16,219 bases of DNA from an uncultured Solirubrobacter sp. (GTDB taxonomy: Bacteria; Actinomycetota; Thermoleophilia; Solirubrobacterales; Solirubrobacteraceae): NCBI GenBank assembly GCA_937871635.1, contig CALMNS010000152.1, positions 1 to 16,219 on the forward strand, read 5' to 3'. Below, in pieces: positions 7,663-15,022 of the stretch. Numbering within the stretch: the first letter of the stretch is position 1; every line of letters begins with the position of its first letter. The position numbers and the translations under genes were made by a program. Under the pieces are notes generated by a model. The model did not search any database. It saw only the letters and a program-made list of their open reading frames with translations, and was not told the origin of the DNA.

Positions 7663-8178
7663 TCAGCTCGCGGAGCCGGGGGCGGCGCGCGGTGAAGGGG
7701 TCGCTGGTCGGGCCCGCCGCGACGGACCGCCCCAGCCCGCCTGCTCGAGCGCACGCAGCGCTTGGGCGAACTGGTCGCGCTGCTCGGGCGTCAGCGCGCC
7801 GAGCAGCTCGTCCTCGGCGAGCGTGATCGCCTCATCGGCCTGTTGCAGGCGCCGCTTGCCTTTGGCGGTGGCGTTCACGATGTGACGCCGGCGGTCGTCG
7901 GGATCGCGCCGCCGGACCAGCAGCCCCTGGCCTTCGAGGTGGTTGAGCAGCGACACCAGTGTCGCTGCGTCGAACCGCAGCGCTTCCAGCAGCGTGCCCT
8001 GGCTTGTGGCGCCGCGGTCACGCAGCTCCATCAGCACAACCAGATGCCGCGGGCGCAGACCGAACGGCTCCAGGACTCCCTCGAGGAACGACCAGGCGTC
8101 CTGACCGACTCGCGCCAAGAGGAACCCGTCACGCAGACGGTGCGAGACCGGCTCCTTCCCCCTGGCGGGCGCGCTCAC
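7663..8178 (-). CDS. MarR-family transcriptional regulator
   Basis: A 171-aa winged-helix repressor-type protein if read from the GTG at 8178. A longer TTG start at 8220 (185 aa) would run into the inverted repeat and is less likely. The HTH core lies around residues 56-85 (GATSQGTLLEALRFDAATLV, then SLLNHLEGQGLL). The MarR wing is at 88-98 (VRRRDPDDRRR), the family's classic D-x-R-DRR signature. Flanking helices provide the dimer interface, and the tail after about 150 is low-complexity Arg/Pro/Ala. A candidate -10, TACACT (8190-8185 on this strand), puts the transcription start on the GTG, so the mRNA is probably leaderless. It is divergent from the LLM-BBE flavoenzyme gene and most likely represses that gene and itself, responding to a small, probably phenolic, ligand (inference). 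Confidence 0.92.
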   Translation of the reverse strand: MSAPARGKEPVSHRLRDGFLLARVGQDAWSFLEGVLEPFGLRPRHLVVLMELRDRGATSQGTLLEALRFDAATLVSLLNHLEGQGLLVRRRDPDDRRRHIVNATAKGKRRLQQADEAITLAEDELLGALTPEQRDQFAQALRALEQAGWGGPSRRARPATPSPRAAPGSAS

Positions 8179-8184
8179 GAGCAA

Positions 8185-8190
8185 AGTGTA
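8185..8190 (-). promoter_or_regulatory. Candidate -10 box for the MarR gene (leaderless start)
   Basis: TACACT on the minus strand fits the TAnnnT consensus. Six bases separate it from the GTG at 8178, the spacing expected when transcription starts on the first base of the start codon. No SD precedes the GTG, which agrees with a leaderless transcript. No convincing -35 is seen. Confidence 0.45.
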
Positions 8191-8200
8191 GCGGGAGAGC

Positions 8201-8226
8201 CAATCGTTGAGACTCGCCAACGATTG
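8201..8226. promoter_or_regulatory. Probable MarR operator: perfect 9-bp inverted repeat
   Basis: CAATCGTTG (8201-8209) and CAACGATTG (8218-8226) are exact reverse complements separated by 8 nt, 26 bp in all. The arms carry the TTG...CAA pattern common in MarR sites. The repeat lies between the two divergent start codons and covers the proposed -35 of the + promoter, so a bound dimer would block the flavoenzyme promoter and would also sit just upstream of the marR -10. Confidence 0.75.
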
Positions 8227-8236
8227 GTGCTACTGT
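8207..8236 (+). promoter_or_regulatory. Candidate promoter for the LLM-BBE transcript
   Basis: TTGAGA (8207-8212) and TACTGT (8231-8236) are spaced by 18 nt and resemble a housekeeping sigma-70-type promoter. The -35 overlaps the inverted repeat. Six bases downstream of the -10 is an ATG at 8243, so the transcript would start on that ATG. Confidence 0.5.
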
Positions 8237-8242
8237 CGCTGC

Positions 8243-8389
8243 ATGTCCTTCTCTGGTCGCACGCAGACCCTCAGTCCGCGAGCCGGCGTCGAGCTGGACC
8301 GAGTGCGGCTGGCGACGGGACTCGCTCCGCGTCGCCGGCGGCGCCACGAGGCCGCCACCGCGCCGCCGCGTGCGGGCACGGCCGACTGA
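8243..8389 (+). CDS. Possible leaderless leader peptide (48 aa) upstream of the LLM-BBE gene
   Basis: The open frame from ATG 8243 to TGA 8387-8389 encodes 48 residues: MSFSGRTQTLSPRAGVELDR, then an Arg-rich run (APRRRRRHEA) and a Pro/Ala tail. I recognise no family. Support is positional: the ATG falls where a transcript from the TAC TGT -10 box would begin, and the stop lies 7 nt before the ATG of the flavoenzyme, inside its SD region (GAGGA). Ribosomes ending here could feed the next start. The composition is low in complexity, so the frame may be incidental 5'UTR. Confidence 0.35.
   Translation: MSFSGRTQTLSPRAGVELDRVRLATGLAPRRRRRHEAATAPPRAGTAD
8308..8339 (+). other. Strong GC hairpin in the leader of the LLM-BBE transcript
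   Basis: GGCGACG (8311-8317) pairs with CGTCGCC (8330-8336). The stem continues inward as GGA/TCC around a CTCGC loop, with G8329 bulged, and outward by GCT/GGC with one G-U pair, about 13 bp in total. It sits inside the leader ORF about 58 nt before the flavoenzyme ATG. It could affect leader translation or transcription, but there is no T-tract. Hairpins of this size can also arise by chance at this G+C content. Confidence 0.35.
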
Positions 8390-8396
8390 GGACCGC

Positions 8397-10688
8397 ATGC
8401 CCGATTACGGACACGAGCTCGCCTTCGGCACCTTCCTGACACCGCAGGCGCAGCGACCCGAGCGCGTGGTTGCGCTCGCGCGGTTGACCGAGCAGGCGGG
8501 ACTGGACCTGGCCACGTTCCAGGACCATCCCTACCAACCGGCCTTTCTCGACACCTGGACGCTGCTGTCATGGGTCGCGGCCTCCACGCAGACGCTGCGC
8601 CTGGCGCCCAACGTGCTCAACACGCCGCTGCGTCCGCCTGCGCTTGTCGCCCGCGCTGCGGCCAGCCTGGATCGCCTTTCCGGCGGCCGCCTGGAGCTGG
8701 GGCTCGGCGCCGGCGGCTTCTGGGACGGCATCGAGTCGATGGGCGGCCGGCGCCTGACCCCTGGTCAGAGCGTGGCGGCGCTGAGCGACGCGGTCGAGGT
8801 GATCCGCGGACTGCTCGATGTCTCCGGGGGCGATGCCGTGAGCGTGGAAGGCGAGCATCATCGGCTGCTGGGCGCCAAGCGCGGGCCCGAGCCGGCGCAC
8901 GACATGGAGATCTGGCTGGGCGCGTACAAACCGCGGATGCTGCGCCTGACCGGGCGCACGGCCGACGGCTGGCTGCCGTCGCTGGCCTACACCTCCCTTG
9001 AAGCGCTCGGCGAGCAGAACCGAACCATCGACGAGGCCGCCATCGGCGCCGGGCGCGACCCTCGGGCGGTGCGGCGGCTGATCAACGTCGGCGGCGAGTT
9101 CGCCGCCAGGCGTCGCGGCTTTCTCATGGGCCCGGCGGAGCAGTGGGTGCAGGAGCTGCAGATGCTCGTGCTCGAGCATGGCTTCAGCTCCTTCCTGCTC
9201 GCCTCGGACGATCCGCGCACGATCGAGACCTTTGGGCGCGAGGTCGCGCCGGCGCTCCGCGAAGCGATCGCCACCGTGCGTCGCGAGCGGGGCCCCGACG
9301 CGAGCCCGGCTCGCACCTCGGCCGCGCTCTCGCGGCGCCGCCCGGACGTCGACTACGACACGGTGCCGGAGTCCCTGGCGCATAAGGCCATCGAGCCCGG
9401 TGACCGCGGGTACGAACGCGTCCGCTCCACCTACTCGCGCGAGGGCTCCCCAGCGCTGGTCCTCCAGCCTGACTCCGTCGAGGAGGTCGTCAGCGCGCTG
9501 CGCTGGGCGCGAACGCAGAGCGTCGTGCTGGCCGTACGCAGCGGGGGCCATGGGATCAGCGGCCGCTCCACCAACGACGGCGGCATCGTGATCGATCTCG
9601 GCAGGCTCAACCGCATCGAGGTGCTCGACGCCGCCCGAGGCGACGTGCGCCTCGGCCCCGGGGCGCGCTGGGGCGACGTCGCGCGCGAGCTCATGCCGCA
9701 CGGCCTGGCCCTCAGCTCGGGTGACTCGGGCGACGTCGGCGTCGGCGGGCTCGCCACGACCGGCGGCATCGGACTGATGGCCCGCAAGCACGGCTTGACG
9801 ATCGACCACGTGACCGCCGCGGAGATGGTGCTGGCCGACGGCCGCGTCGTCCGCGCCGACGCCGAGCAGCACCCGGACCTGTTCTGGGCCGTGCGCGGCG
9901 CGGGCGCGAACTTCGCGATCGTCACCGCGCTGGAGCTGAAGGCCGACCGCGTCGGCGAGGTCGTGTTCTCGACGATGACGTTCGACGCCCGCGAGCCGGC
10001 GGCGCTGCTCGAACGCTTCGGTCAGGCGCTCGAGGCGGCGCCACGCGAGCTCACCAGCTTCCTCACCGCGTTCGCTCTGCCGGGCACCCCGCCCATGGTC
10101 GAGCTGCTGTCCGTGTTCGCCGACGACGATCCCGCCGCTGCCGGCGAAGCGTTGGGGACGTTGTCCTCGATCGGGCCGCTCCTGGGGCAGCGGGCGCAGA
10201 CGGTGCCCTATGCCGCGATCGTCCCAGTTCAGGGACAGGCCCACCGCGGCGGCCCGGCGCCGACCATGCACTCCGCGCTGCTTCACCACGTCACCCCGCA
10301 CGTCTCGCACGCACTGGCACGCGGGCTGCTCGAGGGGACCGCGTCCATGGTCCAGCTGCGCTCGATCGGCGGCGCGGTCAACGACGTGGAGCCCGACGCG
10401 ACCGCGTACGGGCATCGCACGCAGAACTTCGTGCTCAACGCCGTGGGCGACGCCCGTCTGGACCGCGTCTGGCGAGAGATCGAGGTCGACCGCGACGGGC
10501 TGTACCTGAGCTTCGAGACCGATCAGCGACCCGAGCTGCTGGCCCACGCCTGGCCGCCGCAGACGCTCGAGCGCCTGCGGCGGCTCAAGCGCCGCTATGA
10601 CCCCGATCAGGTCTTCAACCAGAACTTCCCCATCCCCCCGGCGCCGTCAGCCCGAGGGGCTCAGCAGACGGAGCTCGCGCGGTCCTGA
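8397..10688 (+). CDS. Fusion flavoenzyme: luciferase-like monooxygenase + berberine-bridge-type FAD oxidase
   Basis: A 763-aa two-domain protein starting at ATG 8397 (GAGGA 5 nt upstream). Residues 1 to about 290 are a luciferase-like monooxygenase TIM barrel: opening FGTFLTPQ, FQDHPYQPAFLDTW, SLDRLSGGRLELGLGAGGF and DGWLPSLAY. FMN and F420 cannot be told apart here. A polar linker (about 295-325) joins a PCMH/FAD_binding_4 domain with VRSGGHGISGRS, where His385 is the expected 8-alpha FAD attachment site. The second BBE attachment position, normally Cys in G-x-C-P, is Ser444 (GDSGDVGVGG), so flavin is probably held by one bond. The C-terminus has the BBE signature YDPDQVFNQNFPIP (from Tyr734). 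BBE enzymes oxidise phenolics, alkaloids or sugars with O2. The gene is divergent from marR and convergent with the hydroxylase gene, one base between stops. No signal peptide, so cytoplasmic. Confidence 0.92.
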   Translation: MPDYGHELAFGTFLTPQAQRPERVVALARLTEQAGLDLATFQDHPYQPAFLDTWTLLSWVAASTQTLRLAPNVLNTPLRPPALVARAAASLDRLSGGRLELGLGAGGFWDGIESMGGRRLTPGQSVAALSDAVEVIRGLLDVSGGDAVSVEGEHHRLLGAKRGPEPAHDMEIWLGAYKPRMLRLTGRTADGWLPSLAYTSLEALGEQNRTIDEAAIGAGRDPRAVRRLINVGGEFAARRRGFLMGPAEQWVQELQMLVLEHGFSSFLLASDDPRTIETFGREVAPALREAIATVRRERGPDASPARTSAALSRRRPDVDYDTVPESLAHKAIEPGDRGYERVRSTYSREGSPALVLQPDSVEEVVSALRWARTQSVVLAVRSGGHGISGRSTNDGGIVIDLGRLNRIEVLDAARGDVRLGPGARWGDVARELMPHGLALSSGDSGDVGVGGLATTGGIGLMARKHGLTIDHVTAAEMVLADGRVVRADAEQHPDLFWAVRGAGANFAIVTALELKADRVGEVVFSTMTFDAREPAALLERFGQALEAAPRELTSFLTAFALPGTPPMVELLSVFADDDPAAAGEALGTLSSIGPLLGQRAQTVPYAAIVPVQGQAHRGGPAPTMHSALLHHVTPHVSHALARGLLEGTASMVQLRSIGGAVNDVEPDATAYGHRTQNFVLNAVGDARLDRVWREIEVDRDGLYLSFETDQRPELLAHAWPPQTLERLRRLKRRYDPDQVFNQNFPIPPAPSARGAQQTELARS

Positions 10689-10689
10689 G

Positions 10690-12417
10690 TCACCGCTGAA
10701 CGCCCCCTGGTGACGACGGCAGAGCTCGATCCTGCTCGCGCTCAGGGACGCGGCCGAGGACCACGTCGAGCGCGGCCTGAAGCGCCGCGACGGGCTCGGC
10801 CGGCGCGTGCACCCAGCGCGCGGCGACATGCCCGTCAGGCCGCACGAGCACGGCGCCGTCCGCGTCGAGGCCGTACAGCTCACCGAAGTCCGTCGAGCCG
10901 GGCGCCGGCGTGAACTCGCCGCCCCGCCCGATGCTCACGGCGACCACCGGCAGCGTCGAGCGAGTCGCGGCGGCCGTGGCCGCCGCTTGCCAGCGCGTGT
11001 CGGCGGCGCCGTGGAGCACCGCGAACCGGCCGTCGGCGAAGTCCACGCTGGAGAGCTCCTGCCCGTGGGCGTCGCAGAGCCACAGGTGGGGTGCCCGCGC
11101 TCCGGGGCGCGCCGACGGCAGGTAGCTGGTCACCGAGTACTCGGCGGGCGGGCTGTCGTCGTCGAGCACCGCACCCGAGCGATACGCGCCGCCGAACTGC
11201 TGGCCGATCGATCGGAACTCCTGCGGTCCTGAGGTCAACCACTCCTCCAGCCCCTCCCAGACCGCTTGGCCGGGGTCGTCGGCGGCGTCGGCCACGCGGG
11301 CGAGCACGCCGGAGATCTCGGCCTGGCGCTCTGCGTTGAGCATGGACTGCTCGGCGTTGCGCACCGCGACGGGGCGCCGCTCTTGCTCGTAGGAGTCAAG
11401 CAGCGAGGCGTCGGCCCCGCCGTCGAGCACGAGCCTCAGCTTCCAGGCCAGGTTGTCGGCGTCCTGGATGCCGGTGTTCATGCCGAACCCGCCGGTCGGC
11501 GGGAAGCGATGAGCGGCGTCGCCGGCCAGCAGCACACGTCCGGCCCGGAATCGCTCGGCGACCGCCCAGTCCACCGTCCAGGGCATCAAGCTGAGGATCG
11601 TCGGCTGAAGGTCCTCGATCCCGGTGGCCGCCCGGATCAGCTCGGTGCAGCGCTCCGGCCCGAAGGTCGCCGGCGGCTGCGTCGTCGGGTCAAACGGCAC
11701 GCTGTAGACCCACTCGTCAGCGCCGTTGAGGTTGATCGTGATCCCGGTGGTCTGCGCCCCGATGACGAAGAACAGCATGTACGGCCGGGCCGACGCGCTG
11801 GGGAGCTCGGCCCGGAAGTGGATGTTCATCTGCGAGCCGAGCGGCGGCGAAGCGGGGGCTTCGATGCCGACGGCATCGCGCACGAAGCTCCGCGCCCCGT
11901 CCGCAGCGACGGCATACCGCGCGCGGCGAGACACGATCGCGCCGGTCGAGACGTCACGCGCGCGCACCTCGACGCCGCTCGCGTTCTGGGTGATCTCGAC
12001 CAGCTCGTGACCGGTGAGGAGCGTGACGCTGTCGAGTTGCCGGGCGGCACGCATCAGCACCGGCTCGAAGTGGTTCTGGGGACATGAGCACAGGCGCTCC
12101 GGCGAGGCGGTCTCGCCGAGCTCCTCCGAGCTGAGCAGCATCCGCAGCCGCTCGGGCGCCGCGATCGCCTCCGTCCATGCGAAGCCCTTGGCCAGCTCGG
12201 CGGGGAGACCGGCCGCGCGAACCTCGTCCGTGAGCCGCCAGCGGCGCAGGATCTCCATCGAGCGCGCGTGAATCACGTGCGCGCGGGGCTGCACACGCGT
12301 GCCCGCGCGTCGCTCGAGCACCGTGACCCGGGTCCCCAGGCGACCGAGCGCCACGGCACACGCCAGTCCGACCGGGCCGGCCCCGATGACGAGCACCTCG
12401 TCGTCTGGCTCGCTCAT
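10690..12417 (-). CDS. FAD-dependent aromatic hydroxylase, PheA/TfdB family
   Basis: A 575-aa class A flavoprotein monooxygenase, predicted to hydroxylate an aromatic substrate using NAD(P)H and O2. The N-terminal Rossmann motif VIGAGPVG (10-17) binds ADP. A central ADGARSFVRDAVG carries the DG motif, and GDAAHRFPPTGGFGMNTGIQ (from G299) binds the FAD ribityl chain and is typical of PheA/TfdB/MhpA enzymes. The C-terminal 130 residues have the thioredoxin-like phenol-hydroxylase fold, starting near PGARAPHLWL. Length agrees with the family (530-620). ATG 12417 overlaps the SDR stop (ATGA 12414-12417), so it is the last gene of the minus-strand operon. The mature enzyme is cytosolic; the substrate is not predictable beyond aromatic or polycyclic. 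Confidence 0.93.
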   Translation of the reverse strand: MSEPDDEVLVIGAGPVGLACAVALGRLGTRVTVLERRAGTRVQPRAHVIHARSMEILRRWRLTDEVRAAGLPAELAKGFAWTEAIAAPERLRMLLSSEELGETASPERLCSCPQNHFEPVLMRAARQLDSVTLLTGHELVEITQNASGVEVRARDVSTGAIVSRRARYAVAADGARSFVRDAVGIEAPASPPLGSQMNIHFRAELPSASARPYMLFFVIGAQTTGITINLNGADEWVYSVPFDPTTQPPATFGPERCTELIRAATGIEDLQPTILSLMPWTVDWAVAERFRAGRVLLAGDAAHRFPPTGGFGMNTGIQDADNLAWKLRLVLDGGADASLLDSYEQERRPVAVRNAEQSMLNAERQAEISGVLARVADAADDPGQAVWEGLEEWLTSGPQEFRSIGQQFGGAYRSGAVLDDDSPPAEYSVTSYLPSARPGARAPHLWLCDAHGQELSSVDFADGRFAVLHGAADTRWQAAATAAATRSTLPVVAVSIGRGGEFTPAPGSTDFGELYGLDADGAVLVRPDGHVAARWVHAPAEPVAALQAALDVVLGRVPEREQDRALPSSPGGVQR

Positions 12418-13724
12418 CCCGTGACCACCGTGTCGGGCAGCCCGAAGGCCTGCTTGATGTGCAACGTGTCGGAATACTCCTTGTAGAGGACGATCCTTCC
12501 GTCGCGCACGCGGAAGAGCATGTGGTAGCGGTTGCGATACGAGCGTCCGTTGCGCAGCCCGGACTCGCCGGCCGCTTCGACCGCGACGCGATCCTCCTGC
12601 GCGGTGACGGCTCCGAAGCTCAGCCGGATGGGTTCCGAGAACTGCTCGCCAAGCTGCCCGACGAGCTCGAGGAACGCTGCCTTGCTCAGCGTGCCGCTGC
12701 CCGGCAGGTCACCCGGCAGCCAGATCTCGCAGTCCTCCGCCAGCAGCGCGGCGGCGGCTGCCCCGTCGCCGGACTCCATCGCCGCGAACCAGGCGAAGAC
12801 CACCGATCGGGGAATGGGCGGCTCGTCCGCGCGCAGCCGGCGCACGTCGTCCTCGACGGAGCGGGCAACCTGCATGCGCTCGGCCTCGAGCGGCAGGGCC
12901 AGATGTTCACGCACCGCCTCGGCGGTGAAGGGCTCCGGCCGCGCGGCCGGGGCGACGGCGAACGCGACGCGACCCAGCCGGCCGCCGCCGACGGAGATGA
13001 GCTCGCCGTTGCAGGGCACGTCATCGCTCACGAGCGCGACGACGGCGGGAGCCACCTTCTCAGCCGGCATGTGCTCACGCATCCAGTCGCGCGTCCGGGG
13101 GTCAGGGTTGGCCGCGGCCAGCCGGGTCCATGCGAGTGGCATCAGACAGTTGACCTTGATGCCCAGCGGCTCTCCGCTGGCGGCCAGCGCTCGGGTCAGC
13201 CCGATGATGCCCGCCTTGGCGGCCGCGTAGCTGTGGGCGAACGGCGCGCCGAGCACCACACCGGAGGACACGGTCACGATCCGCCCGTAGCCCTGCTCGC
13301 GCATGACCGCCCAGGCCGGCCGCAGCACGTGGAACGCTCCACCCAGATGGGAGTCGAGCACGGCCGCCAGCGCGTCGTCTTCGAGCTCGTCGAACTCGCC
13401 GTCGGGAGCGCCGACGCCCGCGCTGTGGACGACGGCGTCCAGACGCCCGAACTCCTTCAGCGCTCGCTCGACGACCGCGCGGCCTCCCTGGGCGCCGGCC
13501 ACCGAGCTCGCGTCGGCCACCGCTCGACCGCCGTGGGAGCGAACGCTGGCCGCCACGTCCTCCGCCGAGGAGCGCTGTTCGGGCCGGCCGAGAGGATCCA
13601 CTCCGATGTCGTTGAGGACCAGCGTGGCGCCATGGCCGGCCAACGCGGCGGCGTACGCTCGACCGAGCCCTCCGGCTGCGCCGGTCACCAGGACGACGCG
13701 GCCGTCGAGCCGCACGCCGCTCAT
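12414..13724 (-). CDS. Short-chain dehydrogenase fused to a SnoaL/NTF2-like domain
   Basis: A 436-aa fusion. Residues 1 to about 255 are a classical SDR: TGAAGGLG (14-21) binds NAD(P), HSAG replaces the usual NNAG, and the catalytic set is Ser153, Tyr166 and Lys170 (Y-A-A-A-K). The LVLNDIGVD segment after the second strand, with Asp at its end, favours NAD(H) and resembles the MFE-2/HSD17B4-like SDR group. A linker of about 45 residues precedes a C-terminal SnoaL/NTF2-like cone (about 303-430): VFAWFAAMESGDGAAAAALL, ... YRNRYHMLFRVRDGRIVLYKEYSDT. Related stand-alone SnoaL/ketosteroid-isomerase folds perform isomerisation, hydration or hydroxylation steps. ATG 13724 overlaps the binding-protein stop and its own stop overlaps the hydroxylase start. 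The two domains probably act on the same intermediate (inference). Confidence 0.9.
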   Translation of the reverse strand: MSGVRLDGRVVLVTGAAGGLGRAYAAALAGHGATLVLNDIGVDPLGRPEQRSSAEDVAASVRSHGGRAVADASSVAGAQGGRAVVERALKEFGRLDAVVHSAGVGAPDGEFDELEDDALAAVLDSHLGGAFHVLRPAWAVMREQGYGRIVTVSSGVVLGAPFAHSYAAAKAGIIGLTRALAASGEPLGIKVNCLMPLAWTRLAAANPDPRTRDWMREHMPAEKVAPAVVALVSDDVPCNGELISVGGGRLGRVAFAVAPAARPEPFTAEAVREHLALPLEAERMQVARSVEDDVRRLRADEPPIPRSVVFAWFAAMESGDGAAAAALLAEDCEIWLPGDLPGSGTLSKAAFLELVGQLGEQFSEPIRLSFGAVTAQEDRVAVEAAGESGLRNGRSYRNRYHMLFRVRDGRIVLYKEYSDTLHIKQAFGLPDTVVTG

Positions 13725-14953
13725 CCCAGCTCGTCGACGTCGATGTTCCAGGCCTTCTCGTAGGGGGCGGCGAAGTCGAAGCGCTCACGGTCCCAGCGGT
13801 CGATCGTGGCGAAGTCGATCGCTCCCGACGGCGCGTTCTGCTCCGTCACGAGCGAGACGCCGACGCCCCACTCGTCGGCCTTGGGGATGGGCTGCTTGGC
13901 CAGGCCCTTGAGGACGGCATCGACGCTGGCCAGCGCGAGCCAGGTCTGTGGCGCGGACGTCAGGTAGGTCACGTCCCCGCCTCGGATGAGCTTCAGCGAG
14001 GGCGGTGTGAAGTCCGAGGAGGTGAGCTTGACGTCCTGTGCGCGTGAGAGCGCCTGGACCGCGGGCTGCAACGGCACCCCGTCGGTGGGATAGACCACCG
14101 CCGAGAGGTCCGGGCTGGCGGCGGTCAGCGCACTGAGCTTCTGCTGCGCTTGAACCGGGTTGAGGAAGTCGGCGGGATTCCAGGTCTCCGACTTCACGCT
14201 GCAGCCCTTGCACGCTTCGAGCATGCGCACGCCGGCCGCCCCGCCGAGCTCGGGTCGTCCTTGCAGCTCGAGGAACACCGCCTTGAGATCGGGGTTCTCG
14301 TTGACCAGCCCCGCCGCCAAGAGTTCCTTGGAGACGTTCTCGCGCCCGTCGACGTAGCCGTCGTAGCCCTCGCCGCCTTCCGGCGTGCCGTTCGCGGTCA
14401 CCGTGAGAATGCCCTGCTCGCGTGCACGCTCAAGCTGGGAGGCGATCGCGCGGCCGCCGATGGACACGGTGACGATCACGTCCGGCTTGCGCGCGATCGC
14501 GGCGTCCATCAGCGCCGCGCTGCGCGGGGGCCTGCCGTCGGCGGCGCTGACGCGAACCGACCAGCCGAACTCGCGCATGATGCTCGAGATCTTGTTGCCG
14601 ACGTTCTCGCACCCGCCGAGCGGCAGGCACTTGACGATCGCGACCTCCTTGGGGCCTCCCGAAGGACGTGGCGAAGGAGCGGGCCGCTCGGATTCGCTGA
14701 CGTCGCGAATGGCCTTGGGATCGATGTAGCCCAGACCGGGCGCGGCGACCATGCCCGTGCTCGCCGTTCCCACGATTCGCTTGGCTTCCGCGGCGAGGCC
14801 TGCGGACGCCGCGTCCGAGCCGGCTCCCACGGTCGCGTTGTCGTTGTCCTCGCCGCACGCGGCCAGCCCGGTGGCGCTCATCGCCACCACCCCACAGACC
14901 GCCAGCGTGCGCGCCAGGCGCGCGGGGCGGTGATCCTGCCTAGACCCGTACAT
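13721..14953 (-). CDS. Sugar-type ABC transporter substrate-binding lipoprotein (Peripla_BP_4)
   Basis: A 410-aa lipoprotein with an N-terminal signal (LARTLAVCGVVAMSATGLAAC) and lipobox LAAC, lipidated at Cys33. A long flexible, Pro-rich linker (34-100) precedes the binding domain, which begins KEVAIVKCLPLGGC. A Rossmann-like half contains ARKPDVIVTVSIGG, and a second half contains TDGVPLQPAVQAL. This is the ribose/xylose-binding class. Two Cys pairs are notable in an exported protein: Cys109/Cys115 and Cys248/Cys251 (CKGC), possibly disulfides. ATG 14953 has a strong purine-rich SD (AGGAG at 14962-14958, within GAGGCGAGGAG). The gene overlaps the SDR gene by 4 nt, which links import to oxidation. 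The ligand may not be a sugar; the fold class also serves other polar compounds. Confidence 0.9.
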   Translation of the reverse strand: MYGSRQDHRPARLARTLAVCGVVAMSATGLAACGEDNDNATVGAGSDAASAGLAAEAKRIVGTASTGMVAAPGLGYIDPKAIRDVSESERPAPSPRPSGGPKEVAIVKCLPLGGCENVGNKISSIMREFGWSVRVSAADGRPPRSAALMDAAIARKPDVIVTVSIGGRAIASQLERAREQGILTVTANGTPEGGEGYDGYVDGRENVSKELLAAGLVNENPDLKAVFLELQGRPELGGAAGVRMLEACKGCSVKSETWNPADFLNPVQAQQKLSALTAASPDLSAVVYPTDGVPLQPAVQALSRAQDVKLTSSDFTPPSLKLIRGGDVTYLTSAPQTWLALASVDAVLKGLAKQPIPKADEWGVGVSLVTEQNAPSGAIDFATIDRWDRERFDFAAPYEKAWNIDVDELG

Positions 14954-15022
14954 GCTGCTCCTCGCCTCTTGATCCTCTTACCTTGGTCCTACTCGTCGCC
15001 GGAGCGCCCAGCCGTCGAGCGC

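Noticed and set aside
8179..8220. TTG start at 8220 for the MarR gene
   Set aside because: It would place coding sequence over the inverted repeat and upstream of the best -10 box; GTG 8178 fits a leaderless start and normal MarR length.
8370..8396. GTG start at 8370 for the LLM-BBE gene
   Set aside because: ATG 8397 has a well-spaced GAGGA and begins at the normal N-terminus of the luciferase-like domain.
8568..10547. 659-codon open frame on the minus strand opposite the LLM-BBE gene
   Set aside because: It mirrors the codon periodicity of a clear flavoenzyme on the other strand and shows no family motif; such antisense frames are routine at this G+C content.
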